13,020 nucleotides of DNA from Parachlorella kessleri (lineage: Eukaryota > Chlorophyta > Trebouxiophyceae > Chlorellales > Chlorellaceae): NCBI GenBank assembly GCA_001598975.1, contig BBXU01000867.1, forward strand, positions 1-13,020. Direction: 5' to 3'. A model generated the notes under the pieces. It saw only the letters and a list, made by a program, of their open reading frames with translations, was not told the origin of the DNA and ran no database searches. Position numbers and translations under genes: made by a program. Positions 1 to 10,958 of this stretch are shown piece after piece; within the stretch, counting starts at the first letter, position 1; each line of letters begins with the position of its first letter.

Positions 1-9
1 CCTGCTTAC

Positions 10-2551
<2,542 letters not shown>

Positions 2552-2838
2552 GCTGGGGTATGGGTGATGATGGGGCAATCAGAGGGGCAAGCGGGGCACT
2601 TAAAAGGGTGATCAGAGGGGCGGAGGGCAGGGCAGCTGGCAGGAAAGACTGGGGTTTCGAGCGGGGCGGCATCTGCAATACATCAAGCAGGACACCTCCG
2701 CCAGCTGGCAAGGGGACTTGGGCTAAGATTGCGCCTGTGGGCGTGTAATGATATAAGCAAGCGCCTTGCATAGATGCGCCCTTTCTGCTTCAGATCTACT
2801 GGCTTGGTTGATCACGAACTACCTACCGGTAGCTTGCC
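2552..2838. promoter_or_regulatory. Divergent promoter between the cyclophilin gene and the plus-strand membrane-protein gene
   Basis: This 287-bp gap separates the two start codons. A TATA-like core (ATATAA on plus, TTATAT on minus) lies at 2751-2756. It is about 83 bp from the plus-strand ATG and about 200 bp from the cyclophilin ATG, so either gene could use it. A second AT patch (TTAAAA) is at about 2602-2607. A perfect 10-bp palindrome, CTACCGGTAG, at 2823-2832 ends seven bases before the plus-strand ATG. Promoter function is inferred from position and the AT core only. Confidence 0.5.
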
Positions 2839-4245
2839 ATGAAGGGGCTAACCTTCGCTGACGACAGGTGTGAACACAAACTTTTCATAATTCTGGTGGA
2901 AAACTCACTGGGCTTCATAACAGTGTTCCTACCACCCTGCAGGCTTGAGGAAGTGTATCTGATCTACACTGCAGAGAAGAACCGAGGGCTAACGTTGCGC
3001 TTGCACCTCTTGTTCACCTTAGGCTGGCTGGTGGCTGCTCTCAAGACAGTCTCCCAAGCTTTTGAAGCATATGGAGAGTGAGTGAGTGTAGGGCCACTAC
3101 TCTTGACCCGGCTTGCTGAAGGCGTGTGGAGGGCTAGCCCGGGCTTGCATTTGCCGCCAAGGGAATCCCAGAAGCAAGCAAGCCAAGTGCAGCCAGTAGG
3201 GCTCACTTTGCTCTGGTGCAGTTCAGAGGCCCGGAGTTTGCCACAGCTGGTGCTGCTTATGGTAGCACAGCTCGTCAACCTAGTGTGGCAGTTGAAGACC
3301 TGCTGGGTACTGAGCTCCCTGTCAAGGTGTGTGAAATAGTGGTGCAGTGAGTCAGTTCTTGGTGAACTCATGCACCTATACATTTGCCTATCCTGACACC
3401 AAACGGCACCCTGGCTGTTGCGGAAGTTGCTTGCTGGTTGTGCTAGTGAGGCCAGCCGCCTGGTTGGTTTCGCCGCTTGACAGCCGTCTCTTGCGGCAGG
3501 CAGGTCCTCCCTTGTAGTGCCCGCTGCCATGCGGGCTTATGACTGGAGCAACTCGCTTTGCTGCATGTGCAGGCGCAGTCAGCTCCAGCAGGAGAGTAGC
3601 AAGGCTGTGCTGCACGTCCTAATGGACATGGCGGTCATCGTCTCCCTGCTGCTGTCAGACGCCTCACTGCCGCACAGCCCCTCCCCCGCTCCCGCGCTGG
3701 CAGTGGGAGCCTTCCTCCTGGCCCTGGATATGGTGCGTCGGCTGTGGGCAGTCATGTTGAAGAGTGGCAGGTGCCAGGTGTGGCGTAGTGTGGGATGGAC
3801 CTATCCAGTGCTTTGGGGGCTAGCACACCCACTCAGGGGCAGGCGGGGGGCAACCAGGTGTGAGTGGGAGGGACAGCACAGGACCTCAAGCTTTCACACT
3901 GAGCATGGACTGTGCGGTATTGTGGTGCAGGTGCGGCTGACCACGTTTGTTCGACTCATGTCTATTAAGTGGCTGTGCTTCATCTTACTAGAGGCGGACC
4001 ACTGGGCCAGGGCTTCACAGCGGTGTCCCAAAGGGCTGGCTCAGGATGTGTTGATAGCAGTGGGGCCAGGCACGGCGCTGCCCCTTGCCGTGGCACTTCT
4101 CCTGGAGGCAAGTGTCGTGCTCGTGGCGTCTCTGCCACCGCCTGCCCTTCATCCGCAAGTACAGCTGAGTTGTGGTGTGTGTGGGTTGTGGATGGTGGCC
4201 GTGTCAGGCGGGTGTGATCCACCTGGCTGGCAGATGGCGAAGTGA
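2839..4245 (+). CDS. Multi-exon hydrophobic protein of uncertain identity (weakly PEX11-like); 3' end unresolved
   Basis: Proposed exons are 2839-2867, 2943-3077, 3222-3326, 3573-3777 and 3931 onward. Donors are GTGTGA, GTGAGT, GTGTGT and GTGTGG; acceptors are all CAG; phases match. The first 158 residues read MKGLTFADDR-LEEVYLIYTA and continue with hydrophobic stretches at about 30-45, 60-80, 100-118 and 130-150. The pattern around QQESSKAVLHVLMDMAV then GAFLLALDMV loosely resembles the C-terminal half of PEX11 peroxisome-proliferation proteins, but this is too weak to name it. Read straight through, exon 5 ends at TGA 4243-4245. Alternatives are a donor near 4159 spliced to CTGGGCCCC at 4337 (ending IVAA then TGA at 4429-4431), or a terminal exon ending at 4656. 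Intron 1 is 75 nt with no in-frame stop, so retention would add 25 residues without a frameshift. The gene shares a divergent promoter with the cyclophilin gene. Confidence 0.5.
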
Positions 4246-6275
4246 AAAACCAAGGGATGCCCGCCTCGTGCCATGTGAGCCACTCTGTGCGCGATGTGCT
4301 CCCCAGTGAGTGGCCCACCTGTGCGACCGATATGGGCAGCTGGGCCCCAACCCAGCCACCTTGCCGGTGGGCTGCGCCGAGCTCTTGTGGGGCTTGCATA
4401 CACTGGGAGGCGCCATCGTGGCCGCATGATTTCTCTGCGCACCCGTATCGACCCATGGGTGTCTAAAATACGCTGCGTTGATCCTTGGCGCCTGCAGTTG
4501 GGGCAGAGGAAGGCGTTCCTGCGCGTCTGCCTGCGGCCACTTGGTGCCCTTGGGCCTTTCTGGTTCCTGCTGCATGCTGCTCTAGCCAGGCTGTCTGCCT
4601 GCGCCTGTTTGGGGGCCGTGGCAACAGGGGCGAGAGCCTCACTCCATGAGGACTGACACCCTACCAGTTGACTGTGCGCTGACAGACAGCCGCTGTGATT
4701 CGCCAAGCGTACAGCTAGCCGTAGTAGGTACATATTTCCTGAAAAGTGTCGCCTTAGCGCAGGCATGTCAACAATTAAGTTATGCTCCCCGTTGCTGTTG
4801 GTCCGTGTCGGCTCTCTTGATCGTCATCCAGTAGCACCAAGTTGACAGGTTAGCTGCTCCCGGTCTATGTCATGCTGCGACCTTTGTACGCTCTTGCCAC
4901 CACACCATGATATACTTGCTGCCCTTGCATGGCGGTCCTTGGTGTTTATGCAAGCAACCCCGTCCTCTCTGTTGTTTCTACTACTGTTGTTAATTTACCC
5001 CTTGTACCCCTACTCCTAACATTGCAGCGCTGCCAGTAAGAACATAAGAGTAGCATATGGGGCGGAGCTAATTGTGCTTTATGTATACCCATTTCATAGC
5101 CTCTCATATACCCCATTTTGGTGTATCGTCAAGAACTGGGCTCCCTGCTTGCAGTGTATCACCTACGTGCTTGCGCTGGGCAGGGGATGTGCATTGCCTT
5201 AGTTTGGGCCTGCATTGTTATGATATGATTTATGGCTACCAACTGCACCTGCTACCTGAATTACTGAGCTGGATAACTGTTTTGATTCGAGTGAAAATTT
5301 GCTTGGCGCTGTTGCGCAGTCGATGTTGCTTTGTAGCTGACCATTTGGCCAGTTGCAAGGGGTGGGAACCCTGCTGAGGCCCAGCGCCCGGGTTGGTGGG
5401 TTGACCCCTTTTCTTTATATCCTGCGCTCAACCAAAGGTCTGCAACGTCTTGTTTCATGCATTTGCCGTTGCTGTGATCTGCACTGACAGCTGGTGCACT
5501 TATGCTCTGGGGCTTGCCTGAGTTCTGATCCAGCAATTTGCCAAGTGCTAACGGACAATTAAACGCTTTTTCCCTGGTGCTGACATCCGCATAGCAGTTG
5601 TGTGCCCGTTTTGTCCAGGGCCTTTGTGTCCCTCTTTGTGCGCTTGTCAATGCTGGCAACATCATGCCCTTTACAACGTCGGGGGAAGGGTGCCACCGTG
5701 CGCCGAGAATGCGAGGGTGTTTTGCTGGCATCATCTCACAACTACCCGTGCCAAGAGCATGTGACGTGCATGCACCTCGCCTGCTGGGGTGGATAGTTCA
5801 CGGCTTGGCACCAAAGCGCTGTCACCTCGCAACATCATGACAGAGGTTGAAACACAACCGCTCAAAATCGAATACCGGCGATGGACGGCAAGTACTTTAA
5901 CATGTAGTAGGTCCGACAAGATGCCAACCCCCTACGAACAACGGCTGTACCAGAGCACTGCCCTCGCCAGGGGCAGGCAACAGACCCTGCAAAGTGCCAC
6001 AACAGCAACCAAACCCGCCGTGATGTCCAATCCACGCCCACCTCCCTCTCACAACCCCAGCAAAGGCACAAGGCAGCCTACAAGACCTTCACCACCCTGG
6101 TGCACGTCAACAATGGTCAACACCACCACACCACAAAGGACGCAAAGCGAAGGACCCAGTCCAACCACAGCCTTTCCACCAAACCACACCCTCAGTCAGC
6201 AAGGGAACAGCGGGGGTACCAGACAAACCGAGTGGGCCCATGTACAAGGCTCTTGCAGAGGCGACCCAAGGCTGC
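4246..6275. other. About 2 kb without a convincing gene; probable convergent 3' UTRs
   Basis: I see no recognisable protein, RNA gene or mobile element here. The first part (to about 4656) may hold one or two further 3' exons of the upstream plus-strand gene. From about 4680 to 5700 the plus strand is T/G-rich, as in a plus-strand 3' UTR. From about 5820 to 6270 it is A/C-rich, as expected if the minus-strand gene's 3' UTR lies there. I found no TGTAA on the plus strand in this stretch. A minus-strand TGTAA lies at 5671-5675. Confidence 0.5.
5671..5675 (-). terminator. Candidate TGTAA poly(A) signal for the minus-strand envelope-protein gene
   Basis: TTACA on plus reads TGTAA on minus, the common chlorophyte polyadenylation signal. 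It is the only copy I found between here and the stop codon at 6276, and would imply a 3' UTR of roughly 600 nt, plausible for green algae. The pentamer is short enough to occur by chance. Confidence 0.35.
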
Positions 6276-7321
6276 CTAGGCGCTGGCCTCCTCCTTGACC
6301 AGAGTTGAATCATTGGCCTTGAGCTGCGAGGACACATCATCGATCGCGGCATTGAGCTGCGCAATCTTGTCTGCCAGGTTCTGCTTTGTAACCTCTGCAG
6401 CACAAGGGCATTAACAGCGTGTGAATATGTCCCGTAATCGATCCAAGGCAGGGCAAAGACAAAACTGGGCAAATGCTGCAGGCAAACCAATCACAAGTTC
6501 ACCAGCACGTGTAAAAAAGGCCCCTCGAAAGGTCTGCAGCATTTGCCAGCATGTGTTCAAAATACAACAGGTCCAGTCAGCCTAAGGGAAGAAGAAGCTC
6601 CCCTCCAGAAATGTCAACTCTACCCTTGCTTACAAGTAGTACCCACGTTCATCCCTGACAGGGCCTTCCCTCACCTGGGTCCTCCTGCTCATCCAAGAAG
6701 CGCGGCAGCTTCAGCTTCTGGTCCTCGCCAAGGAGCGCCTTGGAAATCTGCGGTGTTCAGAGTCTTTGCTGCTGAAGCATCCGATGAGCACCAACCCTCA
6801 CCAACTTTCCTTCGTTGGGGAAGAAGGCCACCTGGCAGCCTGAATGCAGCAAAATGAAAGGTACGGCATGCACCGCACCTGCGGAGCAAACACAAACCCA
6901 AGCACGCCAAAGATGGTGCCGCCGACGATGAAGCCAGGCCAGAACCCCCCGCCGCTGCCACGCTCCGCCCTGCAACAGTGCAAACCATGGCAGCTCAGGG
7001 CTCGGCCAACTGGCCTATTGGAGGCTACCACTGCAATACGTTGCTCTACTTAAACAGAAAAGCGGCACAGCACACACACAAGGGATGTCAGCGCCCCTAC
7101 CTGACTACCAAGCTCTGGTGTCTTGCGACCTTGGGGGAGGCACAGCGTAGCGTGGGCAAAGCCGGACGCCTTGACAGCTGTATCCTAGTTGCTGCAAACG
7201 TTCGGAATGAAAGAGGCTAAGAGCGTGACAGCAGACAGTGGACTGGCACCCCTCAGCCATGGCTGTACATGCTGTGCGGACCTGGGCAAGGAGCGATAGT
7301 CGCAGTCACCATCGGAGCCAT
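6276..7321 (-). CDS. Chloroplast inner-envelope-like small membrane protein with transit peptide, 137 aa, 5 exons
   Basis: Complete gene with exons 7282-7321, 7101-7191, 6879-6969, 6675-6747 and 6276-6394 (414 nt, 137 residues plus TAG). Donors are GTCCGC, GTAGGG, GTGCGG and GTGAGG; acceptors are all CAG; every junction keeps frame. Residues 1-44 (MAPMVTATIAPCP then an Arg/Ser-rich stretch ending SLVVR-A) lack acidic residues and look like a chloroplast transit peptide. After a Gly-rich linker comes one membrane segment, about 56-73 (GFIVGGTIFGVLGFVFAP), then QISKALLGEDQKLKLPRF, an acidic turn (DEQEDPE) and a helical, probably coiled-coil tail, about 100-127 (KIAQLNAAIDDVSSQL). This layout matches, from memory, a plant family reported at the chloroplast inner envelope (Arabidopsis At1g42960 type). 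Its biochemical role is not known to me. It is head-to-head with the phosphatase gene. Confidence 0.88.
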
Positions 7322-7567
7322 CTGTCTGCTCTAAGGGCCTAGCAAGCCTCCAGTCGTCAGTGCAAAGGGGGGGCTTGAGCAAGCACCCAACCTCAGAGTA
7401 GGAGGGTACCAACGGGGTGAAGTCGCTCCTACACGATAGTGCCAGATCGTACGCCGGGGCACTAGTGCTATATACGTCTTGCACTGTTTCTGTCACCTTG
7501 ATGGGGTGGCGCCAATAACAAAGGGCGCAAGTTTGGCAGTCTGGAGCTGCAAGCTTGCATTCCCCCA
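7322..7567. promoter_or_regulatory. Head-to-head promoter with a shared TATATA core
   Basis: This 246-bp gap lies between the minus-strand ATG at 7321 and the earliest plus-strand ATG at 7568. A near-symmetric TATA core at 7468-7474 reads TATATAG on minus and CTATATA(C) on plus, about 147 bp and 94 bp from the two starts. A perfect 10-bp palindrome, GCACTAGTGC, at 7459-7468 abuts it. No other TATA-like element is obvious, so one core may serve both genes. This is inference from sequence only. Confidence 0.55.
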
Positions 7568-10094
7568 ATGCGTCAATGCATCCCATCTCGACGCAGCTTA
7601 TGCGACCGTAGTACAGCTCCCCTACTGCAGCTCGTGAACTACACAGTCTTCAGGTCCCAGCGCAAGCTTCTCCGAAGCAGTGCCCTCAGGGCGGGCTTCT
7701 TAGGTCTCAAGACACATCAAAGACAGCAGCTAGCCGTGATCCGGTCATTTCCCAACATGGCAGCAGCAGGGGAGCCAGCGGGCCCTGCAGAGAGCAGCAG
7801 CAGGCAGGCAGCCGAGGAGTACCGGGAGTACCTGGAGGTGGCCCTGGCAGCGGCAAGGGAGGCCGGAGCGATCATCAAGGCAGCCTGGGACCAGCCTAGG
7901 AAGGTGGAGCACAAAGGCACGTGCCGTTGTGCACCGCAGCCTGTCATGTACTGTGACATGTGCTATTGAAGCTGTCAAAGCCATAACTTCAGCAACGCTA
8001 GGGCACTACCCCTAGTTTCGAGTTTCTGTGACTGACCTGCAGGCACCTTTGACCTTGTGACTGAGACTGACAAGCAGTGCGAGGAGACTGTGCTCACTAG
8101 ACTATCTTCCGCCTTCCCCACACACAAGTGGGTTACACCTTACTCTGCTGCCAGAAGAATTCGCAGCTGTGTGATGTTGTGTCCCTGGGCCCCTTCAGCC
8201 ACTGGCTGTGCCACAGCCTCAGTCAACTAGGTGTTGCTACTTACAGGTTCATCGGGGAGGAGAACAGTTCAGCGCAAGGCTTCACAGATGAGCTCACAGA
8301 GGAGCCCACCTGGATGGTAGATCCGGTAGACGGCAAGTCCTGCAAGGCGGCTCTGTTGGTGTCGCTTCAAACCAGATGGGGCTGGTCACATTGCTAACTT
8401 TCCTTGGGTACTGGCGACACCTGCGGTGCTGCATGTGGTGGGTTGCATATCGTGTCGGGTAGACATGATGGAGACCCTTGCTTGAATGAGTTATATGCCC
8501 GCTTTGGCACGTTCCCATGTAACCTGAGTTTAGGTTGCAGGGCGTCGACACCCTGTTCCAACTGGTGAGCAGCGACAGGTGGTTGCCCACACAAGGTGTG
8601 GGTGTGGGGTTGAGCGTGTCACCTTACCCTGCAGGCACCACCAACTTTGTACACCGCTTCCCCTTTAGCTGCGTCTCCATCGGTCTCGCCATCGACCGGA
8701 GAGTGGTGGCTGGCGTGGTGTACAACCCCATCCTGGACGAGGTGTTCCACGCCACGCGTGGCGGCGGCGCCTTCCGTAACGGCCAGCGCATCGCTGTGAG
8801 CCAGACGGACAGCCTACAGGCGGCGGTTTTTGCCACGGAGGTCGGCACCAGCAGGTGCGTGCCCACTGGCCACTGGCTGGCGGGTGTGGGTGGGTGATGT
8901 TGATGTGGAAGTAGGTGTGCCAGGGGGGTTACCTGGTGGGTGCCGATGGGCAGACAGCTCGGTGGCTGGGAGGGCGTGTCTCCTGGGGAGCGGAGTGACG
9001 GGCATGCACCTTTCGACCCGGCATGGCAGGGCGGGTGCGGGGTGCAACCTGTGGGCCACGGCTCCTTCAATCCGTCAAGCCAGCCTGTTGGGGGGAGTGG
9101 ACACAACAAGGGGCGACACAGCAGCGTGGGGTGGGGTGCTGCTGTCTGGCCCTTCACAGAGGTCGGCACAGCGTGGGTCACTGGGCAAACACCGTGGCCG
9201 CGGCAATGCCAACTGTGTAGTTTTGAAAGGCGGCAGATTTCAAGGTAAAACTGCCTTTCTGGTTGCACGGTTACACATAGCACGGCTTTAAACATAGGAT
9301 GTGTCATGCTCCGCATGCTCTGCCAGGGAGGATGCCTTCCTGGATGCCTGCTTTGACCGCATCCGGACGCTGGTGAAGCAGTGCCGGTCCTTGCGAGCCA
9401 CGGGGTCGTGTGCGCTCAACCTCTGCGGAGTGGCTTGCGGCAGGTGAGGCGGCGCGGCTGCTCCATCTGCTAAGGTTTCTTGTGCTCTTCCTGGTAGCGG
9501 CATTGCTAGCGTTGTAAGTCTACGCCAATCATCCCCTCCCTCGCCTGGTCAGGCAGCATGTCTTGTGATACCGGCCTCGCAGACAGGCTTGTTTTTTAAT
9601 ATTTTAAGCTTGTTTGTCTGTATTGTTGCTGTGGTTTGGTGGCCTGGGCAGAGCTTTGCTGGACTGTGTGCAGGCTGGATGCTTACTATGAGCTGGGGCT
9701 GGGTGGTCCCTGGGACCTGGCAGCAGCTGTGCTTGTAGTGGAGGAGGCTGGCGGCAGGGTGCTGGACCCCACAGGTGAGACGCGGAGACACATGTGGTAC
9801 GCCAGGGAAGGGAGCTTGCGGTGCACAGATACCGCGCCCCCTCTGCAGCAGCAGTCTCCCTTCCGGGCCTTGTCTGACTGGCATGACAGCGGAGCGTGCT
9901 CAAGTGATGGTGTCATGCGTGCAATGCGGTACACATGCTCTTGATGCCGTTGATGCTGCGCAGGAGGGCCCTTCAATATCATGTCGCGGCGCGTGCTGGG
10001 CACAAACGCCCACCTGGCAGAGGAAGTAAGCTCAGTCCTGGCGGGGTGCAAGTATGCGGAGTCAGAACCCAAGCCACAACCGCCGCCACGGTAG
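7568..10094 (+). CDS. Inositol monophosphatase family enzyme (inositol- / L-galactose-1-phosphate phosphatase, VTC4-like), 7 exons
   Basis: A Mg-dependent phosphatase acting on myo-inositol phosphates and, in plants, L-galactose-1-phosphate in ascorbate synthesis. Exons: 7568-7916, 8043-8127, 8247-8332, 8635-8854, 9327-9443, 9674-9774, 9964-10094; 362 residues plus TAG, every junction in frame. Family motifs in order: VTETDK (122-127), FIGEEN (146-151), [18 protein letters not shown] (167-184) with metal ligands D170 and D173, [33 protein letters not shown] with D300, EEAGG, and [22 protein letters not shown]. The end is a Pro-rich tail. Introns 1 and 3 have GC donors (AAAG|GCACGT and GACG|GCAAGT). 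The first 63 residues are basic with one acidic residue and could be a transit peptide; an in-frame Met at 7757 would give a 299-residue protein closer to the usual family length (about 270). The terminal exon could be split at a GTAAGC inside codons 341-342, but the read-through matches the family, so I left it unspliced. Confidence 0.93.
7917..8042 (+). other. GC-AG intron 1 of the phosphatase gene, flanked by AGGCAC repeats
   Basis: The exon ends ...CACAAAG and the intron begins GCACGT. No GT donor nearby keeps the frame: the GT four bases downstream gives a TGA when joined to the clear CAG acceptor. AG|GCAC occurs at both ends, so donor and acceptor share a 6-bp direct repeat. The GC..AG reading restores [12 protein letters not shown]. 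Confidence 0.75.
8333..8634 (+). other. GC-AG intron 3 of the phosphatase gene, inside the DPVDG|TTNF metal-binding motif
   Basis: The donor is GACG|GCAAGT and the acceptor CTGCAG|GCACC. GCAAGT is the standard GC-class donor. Splicing here rebuilds [15 protein letters not shown] exactly, so the join is well supported by protein conservation. The phase (1) and the first exon bases after it (GCACC) are the same as for intron 1. Confidence 0.85.
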
Positions 10095-10149
10095 TAACTG
10101 TCTGGCCAGAGCTTGATGGGGAAGCGAAGTGCTCCGGCCGGCGGCAAAC

Positions 10150-10170
10150 ATTGCAGAAGACTATCTTCTG
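10150..10170. repeat. Perfect 9-bp stem, 3-nt loop hairpin after the phosphatase stop
   Basis: TGCAGAAGA, loop CTA, then TCTTCTGCA, starting 56 nt after the TAG at 10092-10094. Every base of the stem pairs. It would fold in the phosphatase 3' UTR. Its function is unknown, and a single hairpin of this size can arise by chance. Confidence 0.75.
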
Positions 10171-10699
10171 CATTTCCTCAACTTGACTGGACTGCATGGC
10201 AGCGTTTTGATATCTTCCGGCGTTGGAAGGGGCTGCGTGCCTACGACTACACACTTGTACTCCATGCCACCAGCCCACTGCAGGGGCAAGCCGCCTTGCT
10301 AGCTGGCTGGTTTTATGTTATTGTCTCTTTTGTGCTGGTTCAAAGGCTCCTCAGGCTGGGCTTGCAAAGGAGATCAGCACCGGAGCGTGTGTGAGAACTC
10401 AGTACATATCGAAGCCTAGGACTGGTACAGGTAGGAACCTGCGCAGCTGACAATGAGGCTCACCAAGCTGATGCTTATGGTCAGAGCAGCCAGCACTTGA
10501 GCCTCATGGCCTGTCATCACAGATCACAGCTAACCATCCTTTGGTCCTACGACCTGCCGCCATCAATCACCCCAAGCCAACCCCTGGGCAACCCAAGCCT
10601 GGCAGGCACAGCAGGAATTTTGCACGCTGTGATCATCTGGATCTCTTCTTACGAAGGCAGATTGCCTCACTAGCACAACTGAAGCCTAGCCCGTACTCT

Positions 10700-10704
10700 T
10701 GTAA
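10700..10704 (+). terminator. Candidate TGTAA poly(A) signal for the phosphatase gene
   Basis: This is the first TGTAA that I find on the plus strand after the phosphatase stop, about 605 nt downstream. A 3' UTR of this length is plausible for green algae. The call rests on a pentamer only. Confidence 0.4.
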
Positions 10705-10856
10705 AGGTCCCGGGGAGTCGGAGCCCTACCTTGCCTACTGGCATGTCCACAGCCTTTGCTGGCACTGCCGTGAACAGGTGCAGAGGCCTGGGGTCTGGGT
10801 CACGACCGAGACTAGGAAATCGAGGTGAGGATCGATACGGGAAACTCCCCACTGCA

Positions 10857-10894
10857 ACAAGCCTGAATCACGTCAACAAGCCAGGATCACGTCA
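10857..10894. repeat. Two tandem 19-bp units carrying TGACGT/ACGTCA, upstream of the desulfhydrase start
   Basis: Unit 1 (10857-10875) and unit 2 (10876-10894) abut and differ at 2 of 19 positions. Each ends ATCACGTCA, i.e. TGACGTGAT on the other strand, which contains the TGACGT core bound by plant-type bZIP factors. The pair ends 64 bp before the ATG at 10959. Direct duplication is seen; a regulatory role is inference. Confidence 0.7.
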
Positions 10895-10958
10895 GATGTA
10901 GCCTGGTAGCACCCTCTTGCGAACTGCAGGCGCCGCAACACGCCGTGCTCTGGCAACC

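Larger units (their letters stand above)
10095..10958. other. 3' UTR of the phosphatase gene and upstream region of the desulfhydrase gene
   Basis: No recognisable gene is seen in these 864 bp. The left part should be the phosphatase 3' UTR, with a hairpin at 10150-10170 and a candidate TGTAA signal at 10700-10704. A patch at about 10540-10620 is A/C-rich on plus, unlike the flanking sense-strand UTR and intron sequence. The right part holds the 19-bp tandem repeat at 10857-10894 and the presumed promoter of the desulfhydrase gene; I see no clear TATA box there. Confidence 0.55.

Noticed and set aside
4149..4766. 205-codon open frame on minus
   Set aside because: It is Arg/Pro/Ala/His-rich with no motif and opposes the plus-strand gene's likely 3' exons; it looks like a GC-rich shadow frame.
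5072..5377. 101-codon open frame on plus (MCFMYTHFIA...)
   Set aside because: No recognisable domain, unlike codon use, and placed in the T/G-rich presumed 3' UTR. I could not support it as a gene.
5789..6298. 169-codon open frame on plus, Pro/Thr/Ser-rich
   Set aside because: It overlaps the terminal exon and presumed 3' UTR of the minus-strand envelope-protein gene. Its composition simply reflects the A/C-rich strand.
6798..7031. Alternative unspliced start (ATG at 7031) for the envelope-protein gene
   Set aside because: It is open in frame, but the spliced form with exons 7282-7321 and 7101-7191 keeps phase at both joins and gives a better transit peptide ending VVRA. It remains a minor possibility.
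9159..9170. Short repeat of GAGGTCGGCAC from phosphatase exon 4 inside intron 4
   Set aside because: The shared string is only about 11 bases and the flanks do not align, so it is not enough to call a duplicated exon.
8624..9316. 230-codon open frame on minus
   Set aside because: It is antisense to a certain phosphatase exon (8635-8854) and its intron; Pro/His-rich shadow composition.
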